A stretch of 12,976 nt of DNA from the NCBI GenBank assembly GCA_017882945.1, contig JADGON010000202.1, forward strand, positions 1-12,976. Direction: 5' to 3'. Positions 7,375-12,976 of the stretch are shown piece after piece; position 1 is the stretch's first letter, and every line of letters starts with the position of its first letter. Source of the DNA: Acidimicrobiia bacterium (GTDB lineage: Bacteria > Actinomycetota > Acidimicrobiia > IMCC26256 > JAENVU01). The position numbers and the translations under genes are program-made. The notes under the pieces are model-generated. The model worked only from the letters and a program-made list of their open reading frames with translations, had not been told where the DNA came from and searched no databases.

Positions 7375-8262
7375 TCAGGGAGCGGTGAGGGCGGACTGGG
7401 CCCGGGCGAGCAGGTGCTGCAGGTGCAGTCCCCGGGCCGCGTCGCACGGGTGCGAACCACCGGCGGCCACCGCCGCGAAGTCGGCGCGCAGGTTCGCGAA
7501 GACGAGGTCGCGCGAATCCGATCGGCCGTCGACCGCGAGCGACCCCTGGTCGCTGAAGATCTCGACCTCGGTGCGGCTCGGGGTGATCGCGGCGCTGCAG
7601 GAGATGGACACCTCGCTCACCGCGCCGCGCTCGTGATCCGCGAGCAGGCCGATCCATCCGTGCTGGTTCTCGTGTGCCCGCATGCCGACGATCGGCCCGA
7701 GCGCGGCATCGACGAGATCGAGGATGTGCGGTCCGACGTCGATGAGGGCGCCATGCTCGGCCCGCCAACCGGACCCGGCGAATGGTCCGCCGAGAAAGGC
7801 GCCGGAGAGGAAGCACCCGCGTCCCGCGGTGGCCGGGAACGTTGCCGCGTCGTTCAGGAACTCCCGCACCTTCGGCGCGAAGCGATAGGTGAGCACCATC
7901 ACCGAGCCGACATTCGCGTTGTCGACCGCTTCCACGATCCGCTCGGCTCCGGCGACATCGAGCCCGAGCGGCTTCTCGAGCATCACCGCCTTCCCTGCAC
8001 GCGCCGCGCGCACCGCGAGCTCGGGCTGGACGCTCGGGGGCACCGCGAACGTCACGGCCTCGCACGCGTCGAGCAGCGCGTCGAACGAAGCGAAGGACGG
8101 AACGCCGTGTTCGGCAGCCAGCGATCGGGCGGAACCCTCGGTGCGCGACCACACCCCGGCCAGTCGCGTCTCCGGGCCCGCCGCGATCATCGGCGCGTGC
8201 ACACTTCGCGCCCACGGTCCCGCCCCTGCCACCCCGACCACCAACGGCTCACTCACCGGCAC
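7375..8262 (-). CDS. Gfo/Idh/MocA-family NAD(P)-dependent oxidoreductase
   Basis: Predicted cytoplasmic dehydrogenase of 295 residues, shorter than the usual 330-390. The N-terminal Rossmann fold opens with VVGVAGAGPWARSVHAPMI (a G-x-G-x-x-A-type nucleotide loop). AVPPSVQPELAVRAARAGK and the family's EKPL motif (MLEKPLGLDVAGAERI) follow. The C-terminal domain contains DVGPHILDLVDAALG, matching the family's D-x-G-x-H-x-x-D catalytic pattern, with Asp and His in place. Members oxidise or reduce sugars, inositols, or imine and aldehyde compounds; the substrate here is unknown. The start is GTG at 8262; a second GTG six bases later (8256), preceded by GGTGAG, is as likely. It stands alone between two intergenic gaps, so it may be transcribed separately or be read through from block A. 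The reduced length probably reflects a trimmed C-terminal sheet rather than truncation. Confidence 0.85.
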   Translation of the reverse strand: MPVSEPLVVGVAGAGPWARSVHAPMIAAGPETRLAGVWSRTEGSARSLAAEHGVPSFASFDALLDACEAVTFAVPPSVQPELAVRAARAGKAVMLEKPLGLDVAGAERIVEAVDNANVGSVMVLTYRFAPKVREFLNDAATFPATAGRGCFLSGAFLGGPFAGSGWRAEHGALIDVGPHILDLVDAALGPIVGMRAHENQHGWIGLLADHERGAVSEVSISCSAAITPSRTEVEIFSDQGSLAVDGRSDSRDLVFANLRADFAAVAAGGSHPCDAARGLHLQHLLARAQSALTAP

Positions 8263-8374
8263 TCACCAGTCGCCGACTCCCCACGGATCCTGCCGCTGTC
8301 TGTCCCGTACGGGTCCCCTGGGGAACGAAAGCGGGCAAACGCACGGAGGGTCGAGAGGTGGCGGGGCCGCGGGG
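8263..8374 (-). other. Intergenic region between the carboxypeptidase and oxidoreductase genes
   Basis: This 112-bp gap has a 10-bp palindrome CCCGTACGGG (8304-8313), directly next to a TCCCC/GGGGA inverted pair around one base (8314-8324). Together they could be an operator or a weak terminator. I found no convincing -35/-10 pair and no T-run. Confidence 0.35.
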
Positions 8375-10066
8375 TCATGGGAGGGTGAGGGTGGCGCGGG
8401 TGGTGCCGGCGCGGGAGTGGCGCACGGTGACGGTGATCGTCGTACCGGCCGCCGCGTGGACGACCCACTCGGCCTTGGCGCGGTCCTCGGTCGAGTCGAA
8501 GCCGCCGTCGAACATCGCGAGCATCTGGCGGGCGCGGGCGTGACCTGCGAGCTGACCGAGCTCCTGGCGGGGGTCGCCGAGAACGAGTGACGCGCCGTCC
8601 GGCAGCTCGATCTCCGCCTCGACCGGGCGCACGGCCTTGCGTTCCAGCGCCTTCGCGCTGACGTTCGTCGGCAGCCAGCCGGTGTTCTCGACGACGAGCC
8701 GCAACCGCCAGAGCCCGTTGCCCAAAGGGTCGGCGGTGAATGCCCGCACCGCGAGGAGCGGTGACGCGAGCTGGTGCGCGACGGCCCACTCGCTGTGTGG
8801 CGCGACCTCCGCGGCCATGAGCGAGGGCGGCGCGTTGGTCCACGTGCGAAAGAAGTCCCAGCCGCCGATCTCGACCCGACCGAGCTGTGGGTGGTCGAAC
8901 GGGTACCAGTCCACGAACCCCGCGCCGTCGAGCGTCTCGTCGTTCCATCGCAGGAGCCGGAGATCGTCCTCGACGGGGTGCTCGTCGAACCAGTCGATGT
9001 ACTTGAAGTCGGTGATCCCCGCCGCCGTGATCGGGCTCCAGAACTCCGTCGTCCACGAGAAGATCCCGAGATGGTCATAGGCCCACTCGTCGCTCGCGCC
9101 GGTGATCGATGTCTTCGGGTCGTACTTGAAGTCGTGGAAGACCGAGACGGCCTGGTAGCCGGTGATCTCCGTCGCGCGCTTGCCGAGCGCCTGGTACGAG
9201 CGCAAGTCCGCGGTGGGGTAGTGATCGTCCGGGTAGCCGCCGTACGGACGGAGGATCACACCGCTGAACGTGTGATAGGCGATGTAGGCGCAGATGTTCG
9301 GGCGTGCGACCACCGTCTCGACGAGCGTGCGCACCTCGGGCTCCGAGGTGGGGAACGGCCCCGCGCCCTGTTGGGATCCCTCGGGGAGCCACTCCTGGGG
9401 GAAGTTGCGGTTGAGGTCCAGGCTCCTCTGCTCGGGCGCGATCGGGACGAGCACACCGTCGTACTCGTGGATCGTCCCTTCGGGGAGCAGGCGGTAGTAC
9501 TCGCCGGGCCCATCTTCGTCGAGCGCGCGCGGCACGAGCAGTCGCGCGTCGTCGGGATGGATCTTCCAGGCCCCGTTGGCGTCGGCAACGCGCATGGTGA
9601 GCACGCGGCCGTCGCCATCGATGTCCTGCTCGACGAGGCCGGGCTGCTGGTCCGGGCGCGGGTAGATGCGGGTGCTGGACCGCAGGAACTTCGGCGGATC
9701 GGCCAGCGCCATCTCGACGCCGTCCGGGTTGAGCCGGGGGATGACGTAGAAGCACCGGGTATCGAGCGCGCGTGTCACCGCGTCGTCGGTGCCAAAGCCG
9801 GTGACGAGGTGGTGGATGAGATGCAGTGCCGCGGTCGACGCGGTGATCTCGGTCGCGTGGATGTTCGCCTCGACGAACAGCGCCGGCTTCTCGTCGTGCG
9901 GACCGGTCGCGCGGTTCGTGATCGTCGCGAGCCAGATGTCGCGGCCTTCGTGCGACTGCCCGGCGGTCACCACTTCGAGCAGGTCGGGGTGGGCAGCCGC
10001 GAGGCCGTGGATCGCGTCGGTCAGCTCGGCGTACGGGTAGAGGTGGTCGAAGGTCAGGTCGGTCAT
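8375..10066 (-). CDS. M14-family zinc carboxypeptidase, cytoplasmic
   Basis: Metallopeptidase of 563 residues that should remove C-terminal residues from peptides or peptide-like amides. The M14 site is complete: zinc ligands His70 and Glu73 in ANIHATEITAS, third ligand His265 in AYIAYHTFSGV, substrate-binding Arg111 (PRLNPDG) and Asn219-Arg220 (LDLNRNFP), and catalytic Glu341 in SWTTEFWSP. The peptidase domain covers about residues 5-400. The rest (about 430-563) looks like a beta-rich accessory domain of unknown role, with an ending rich in Thr, Val and Ala. There is no signal peptide and no transmembrane segment, so it acts in the cytoplasm, unlike secreted digestive M14 enzymes. The ATG at 10066 lies 11 nt after the transporter ATPase stop, so it probably shares that transcript. 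A CGGAG stretch sits very close to the start. Substrate unknown; processing of an imported or amidated compound is speculation. Confidence 0.87.
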   Translation of the reverse strand: MTDLTFDHLYPYAELTDAIHGLAAAHPDLLEVVTAGQSHEGRDIWLATITNRATGPHDEKPALFVEANIHATEITASTAALHLIHHLVTGFGTDDAVTRALDTRCFYVIPRLNPDGVEMALADPPKFLRSSTRIYPRPDQQPGLVEQDIDGDGRVLTMRVADANGAWKIHPDDARLLVPRALDEDGPGEYYRLLPEGTIHEYDGVLVPIAPEQRSLDLNRNFPQEWLPEGSQQGAGPFPTSEPEVRTLVETVVARPNICAYIAYHTFSGVILRPYGGYPDDHYPTADLRSYQALGKRATEITGYQAVSVFHDFKYDPKTSITGASDEWAYDHLGIFSWTTEFWSPITAAGITDFKYIDWFDEHPVEDDLRLLRWNDETLDGAGFVDWYPFDHPQLGRVEIGGWDFFRTWTNAPPSLMAAEVAPHSEWAVAHQLASPLLAVRAFTADPLGNGLWRLRLVVENTGWLPTNVSAKALERKAVRPVEAEIELPDGASLVLGDPRQELGQLAGHARARQMLAMFDGGFDSTEDRAKAEWVVHAAAGTTITVTVRHSRAGTTRATLTLP

Positions 10067-10077
10067 CGACTCCGAGG

Positions 10078-11091
10078 CTAGGCCGGGAGCACGACCGCAG
10101 CGCTCGGGTCGAGTCCGAGCCCGACGTTCTCGCCGACGTCCGGCGGCGTCTCGGCCGCGACCTCGAGTGGTCCGAGGTCGGTCTCGACCCGCACGAGGAA
10201 GTGGTCTCGCCGGAACGTGCTGCCGGAGACGTGACCCCGCACCGGTCCGTCAGGGTCGAGTCGCAGCGCGTCCGGTCGCGCCGCCACCCGGACGCGTCCG
10301 CCGGAATCGCCGGGCGCGAGGGACCGGGGCAGCGGGCCCCACGCGCAGCGGACCCCGTCGGCGTCCACGGTCGCGTCGACCACGTTGGCGAACCCGAGGA
10401 AGCGGGCGGCGAACTCGGTCGCCGGGTGGCTCCAGACCTCTTGCGGCGCGCCGATCTGCTCGATCGTCCCGGACCGCATGATCACCACGCGATCGGCGAG
10501 CGCGAACGCCTCGTCCTGGTCGTGGGTGACGAACAGCGCGGTCACCCCGAGCGAGACGAAGAGGGTGCGGAGCTCGGACGCCAGCCGTTCTCGAAGCTCC
10601 CGGTCGAGTGATCCGAGTGGTTCGTCGAGCATGAGCAGCCGCGGGTCCGGTGCGAGTGCGCGGGCGAGCGCGACACGTTGTTGCTCGCCACCGGACAGCT
10701 CGCGCACGCGCCGGTGCTCGAAGCCGGCGAGGCCGACCCGGGCAAGCGCGGCGCGTGCACCCGCGTCGACCTCAGCCGTCGCCCGGCGTTGCATGCGCAA
10801 CCCGAACGCAACGTTGCCGATCACGTCGCGATGCGGGAACAACGCGTGGTCCTGGAACATGAGCCCGAACTGCCGACGGTGCGGTGCGACACCGGCGAGA
10901 TCCTCACCGTCCCAGCTCACGCGGCCGGCGAGCGGCAGCTCCAGGCCGGCGGTCGCACGGAGGAGCGTGCTCTTGCCGCTGCCACTGGGCCCGAGCACGC
11001 ACACCACCTCGTGGTCGGCCACGGTGAGGTCGACCCCATCGAGGGCCACGGCGTCGCCGTACTGGACGCGGAGCTGTTCGATCTCGAGCAT
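10078..11091 (-). CDS. thiQ: ABC transporter ATP-binding protein, thiamine transporter type
   Basis: Cytoplasmic ATPase of 337 residues that powers the adjacent permease. Walker A is GPSGSGKS (34-41), the Q-loop Gln80 is in LMFQDHALFPH, the ABC signature is LSGGEQ (132-137), Walker B is LLMLDE (152-157), the D-loop is SLD (161-163) and the switch is His190 in FVTHDQDEA. E. coli ThiQ has about 230 residues; the extra 100 or so (237-337) look like a TOBE-type regulatory domain as in FbpC/PotA-like ATPases. The ATG at 11091 overlaps the permease stop by one base (TGATG). Sequence alone would also fit an iron or polyamine importer. The thiamine assignment comes from the permease and binding protein next to it. 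Longer in-frame translation upstream of the ATG is a shadow of the permease gene. Confidence 0.85.
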   Translation of the reverse strand: MLEIEQLRVQYGDAVALDGVDLTVADHEVVCVLGPSGSGKSTLLRATAGLELPLAGRVSWDGEDLAGVAPHRRQFGLMFQDHALFPHRDVIGNVAFGLRMQRRATAEVDAGARAALARVGLAGFEHRRVRELSGGEQQRVALARALAPDPRLLMLDEPLGSLDRELRERLASELRTLFVSLGVTALFVTHDQDEAFALADRVVIMRSGTIEQIGAPQEVWSHPATEFAARFLGFANVVDATVDADGVRCAWGPLPRSLAPGDSGGRVRVAARPDALRLDPDGPVRGHVSGSTFRRDHFLVRVETDLGPLEVAAETPPDVGENVGLGLDPSAAVVLPA

Positions 11092-12719
11092 CAGAACTCG
11101 CCGACGTCGCGCACGCGGAGCCGTTCGATCACGAGCACGGAAGCAGCCGTCAGCACCATGAGGATCGTGCTCGCAGCCATGGCCTGGTCGAAGCTCGCCG
11201 CGCCGGGGCGACCGAGCAGGCGGTAGATGGCAACCGGGAGCGTCGTGGTCTCGGGCCGCACGATGAACAAGGTGGCGCCGAACTCGCCGAGCGAGATGGC
11301 GAACGCGAAGCCGGCAGCCACGAGTGCGGCACGCGCCGCGATGCGGAGATCGACCTCCATCCAGACCCGTCTCGGGGCGGCGCCGAGCATTGCCGCCGCC
11401 TCGCGCAGGCGCGGATCGATCGACTGCAGGACCGGCAACATCACGCGCACGACGAAGGGGATCGCGATGAGCGCGTGCGCGATCGGGATGATGGCCGGCG
11501 ACGTTCGGAGGTCGAGGGGTGGCGAGTCGAGCGCGATGAGGAAGCCGAAGCCAACCGTGACCGCGGAGACACCGAGCGGCAGCATCACCAGAGCGTCGAG
11601 CAGCCACGCGCTCCGCCGCTTGCTGCGGTGCGCTTGTGCGAGTGCGAACGCGGCCGCGCCACCGACGAGGAGTGCGAGCACCGTGGCGATCGACGCGTAC
11701 CGCAGTGACGTCCAGACGGCCTGGATCGGCGCGTCGAGGAACCCGCTGCCGGGATGGGTGAGCTGGCGGTAGGCGTCGAGACCCGGCGCGAACGACCGCA
11801 GCACGAGGACCGCGATCGGAGCTCCGAGGAGCAGCGCCATCAACCCGAGGTTGGCGGCGAGGAACGCGCGGGCACCGGCGGTCCGTGGCGGCTTGGTCAC
11901 CTCGCTCGCGGCACGGAGGCCCAGCGCCGCGCTGCGGCGGCCCCGGGCCCAGCTCCCGACGCTGAGCGCAGCGAGCACCGCGGCGAGCTGGACCACCGCG
12001 AGTGCGGCCGCGACCGGCAGGTTCAACAGCTGCGCGGTCTGGCGGTAGATCTCGGTCTCGAGGGTGGCGTACCGGGGCCCTCCGAGCACGAGGATCACCC
12101 CGAACGACGTGAAGCAGAAGAGGAACACGATCGAAGCTGCGGCGATGATCGCGGGCCGGAGTGCGGGGAGCGTCACGCCCACGAACGTGCGCCAACGATT
12201 CGCACCGAGCATCTGCGCCGCCTCTTCCGGCCTCGAGTCGAGATGGCCCCAGAGCCCCCCGACGGTGCGCACGACGACCGCGTAGTTGAAGAAGATGTGG
12301 GCCAGGAGGATGGCGCCGACCGACCCGGTGATCCCGAGCGCGCTGAACGCCGCGCCCACAACGATCGTGGGGAGCACGAACGGAACCGTCACCAACGCGC
12401 GCACGAGCGCACGACCGCGGAAGCGGTAGCGGCTGAGCACGAAGGCCCCTGGGATCCCGAGCGCGACGGTCAGGATCGTCGACAGCGCGGCCTGCCAGAC
12501 CGTGAACCAAGCCACGTGGCGCAGCCCCGGGTCCGTGAGGACGCTTCCGAGCGGATCGAGATCGAGCGCGCCACGGGGCACGAGGCCACGTCCGATGATC
12601 GCCGCGACCGGGTACAGGAAGAACACCGCAAGGAACACCACCGGCACCGCGATGATGGCGATGCGCACGCTCCGGGCGAGGATGCGTTGCGAGCGCGCGG
12701 CGATCGTGCTCGCGGTCAC
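11091..12719 (-). CDS. thiP: Thiamine-type ABC transporter permease, fused two-domain
   Basis: Inner-membrane channel of 542 residues with two fused permease domains, each with an EAA loop that docks the ATPase: EEAAQMLGANRWRTFVGVTLP near 165-185, and REAAAMLGAAPRRVW near 439-453. About twelve hydrophobic segments are visible, from IAIIAVPVVFLAVFFLYP (20-37) to ILMVLTAASVLVI (519-531). SFGVILVLGGPRYATLETE and GEFGATLFIVRPETTTLPVA are close to what I know of ThiP, and the length matches ThiP (about 536). Iron FbpB permeases share the architecture and are the main alternative. The start is taken as GTG at 12719, overlapping the ThiB stop as GTGA, in line with other junctions here. ATG at 12740 would add seven residues; neither start has a clear ribosome site. 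Confidence 0.88.
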   Translation of the reverse strand: MTASTIAARSQRILARSVRIAIIAVPVVFLAVFFLYPVAAIIGRGLVPRGALDLDPLGSVLTDPGLRHVAWFTVWQAALSTILTVALGIPGAFVLSRYRFRGRALVRALVTVPFVLPTIVVGAAFSALGITGSVGAILLAHIFFNYAVVVRTVGGLWGHLDSRPEEAAQMLGANRWRTFVGVTLPALRPAIIAAASIVFLFCFTSFGVILVLGGPRYATLETEIYRQTAQLLNLPVAAALAVVQLAAVLAALSVGSWARGRRSAALGLRAASEVTKPPRTAGARAFLAANLGLMALLLGAPIAVLVLRSFAPGLDAYRQLTHPGSGFLDAPIQAVWTSLRYASIATVLALLVGGAAAFALAQAHRSKRRSAWLLDALVMLPLGVSAVTVGFGFLIALDSPPLDLRTSPAIIPIAHALIAIPFVVRVMLPVLQSIDPRLREAAAMLGAAPRRVWMEVDLRIAARAALVAAGFAFAISLGEFGATLFIVRPETTTLPVAIYRLLGRPGAASFDQAMAASTILMVLTAASVLVIERLRVRDVGEF

Positions 12720-12976
12720 CGCAACACGGTGGTGGTCCATTGCGAGATCCAGGCGTCGCGCCGAGCACCGATCTCGGCCGACGGCAGGGTGAGCGGCTTG
12801 GCCGGGACCGCGGCGTACTTGGTGAAGACGCCCGGGAGGGGCGTACCGGTGCGGGCGGGGAACACGAACATCTGCAGCGGGATGTCAGCCTGGAACTTCT
12901 CGCTCAGCATGAAGTCGACGAGCTTCCGCGCGGCAGCCGCATGCTGGGCCCCCTTCAGCACTCCGGCGAACTCGAC
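12716..12976 (-). CDS. thiB: Thiamine-binding periplasmic/lipoprotein component (C-terminal part)
   Basis: Only the last 86 residues are in the window; the gene continues past the right edge. The segment VEFAGVLKGAQHAAAARKL, then FMLSEKFQADIPLQMFVFP, the LPGVFTKYAAVP stretch and the closing RRDAWISQWT match the end of TbpA/ThiB-family solute-binding proteins, in which this region closes the C-terminal lobe. The family captures thiamine (or its phosphates) outside the membrane and delivers it to ThiP. Gene order binding protein-permease-ATPase is that of thiBPQ. The stop overlaps the permease start by four bases. Related iron(III)-binding proteins have a looser resemblance here, so thiamine is favoured but the N-terminal part is needed for certainty. 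Confidence 0.82.
   Translation of the reverse strand, partial: VEFAGVLKGAQHAAAARKLVDFMLSEKFQADIPLQMFVFPARTGTPLPGVFTKYAAVPAKPLTLPSAEIGARRDAWISQWTTTVLR

Noticed and set aside
5796..7460. A longer N-terminus for the first block B dehydrogenase, starting near 7460 or shortly before 7253.
   Set aside because: The extension runs through the inverted repeat and into the oxidoreductase gene, has no family similarity, and the GAGGAG site supports ATG at 7253.
8375..10066. Ectoine-degradation deacetylase (DoeB/AstE-like) as the M14 protein, with the aminotransferases as DoeD.
   Set aside because: The protein has the classical carboxypeptidase layout with LNRNFP and PRLNPDG and is much longer than AstE/DoeB. 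No M24 ectoine hydrolase gene is present.
1225..10081. Long plus-strand reading frames of about 435-490 codons opposite most genes (for example 1225-2655, 4393-5859, 5934-7388).
   Set aside because: Their translations are rich in Arg, Asp, Val and Ala with no recognisable motif. They mirror conserved minus-strand genes, as expected in high-GC DNA where antisense stops are rare.
10078..12768. A single 896-residue minus-strand protein covering ATPase and permease.
   Set aside because: Only the last 337 residues are protein-like; the rest is an out-of-frame shadow of the permease gene. The ATG at 11091 in a TGATG junction is the true start.

Overview
The window is high-GC bacterial DNA (by eye about 70% G+C) with strong GC bias at third codon positions, frequent GTG starts and very tight gene packing. 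This suggests an actinobacterium (Actinomycetota), perhaps an uncultured Acidimicrobiia-like lineage. That placement rests on composition and protein style only and is tentative. All ten genes lie on the minus strand, so transcription runs from high to low coordinates. I saw no tRNA, rRNA, CRISPR array, insertion sequence, integrase or phage gene.

In transcription order there are two blocks. Block A (12976 to 8375) starts with the C-terminal end of a thiamine-type ABC transporter binding protein (ThiB), cut by the window edge. A fused two-domain permease (ThiP), an ATPase (ThiQ-like, with a C-terminal regulatory extension) and a cytoplasmic M14 zinc carboxypeptidase follow. These four genes overlap or nearly touch and probably form one transcript. 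After a 112-bp gap comes a short Gfo/Idh/MocA-type oxidoreductase (8262 to 7375).

A 121-bp gap holding a perfect 15-bp inverted repeat separates it from block B (7253 to 26). Block B encodes an NAD(P)-dependent aldehyde dehydrogenase, a thiamine-diphosphate (ThDP) enzyme of the acetolactate synthase/2-oxoacid decarboxylase superfamily, a second aldehyde dehydrogenase of the glutamate-semialdehyde (P5C) type, and two class III PLP aminotransferases. Genes in this block overlap by 4 nt or are 4 nt apart.

Block B reads as an amino acid or amine catabolic operon. Aminotransferases would give oxo acids or semialdehydes, the ThDP enzyme could decarboxylate a 2-oxo acid to an aldehyde, and the two dehydrogenases would oxidise aldehydes to acids. 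The actual substrate cannot be read from the sequence; ornithine, GABA and arginine-type routes are candidates. The nearby thiamine importer could supply the cofactor precursor of the ThDP enzyme. I recognise every gene to family level. The novelty, if any, lies in the combination, in a possible CTG start, and in the inverted repeat.
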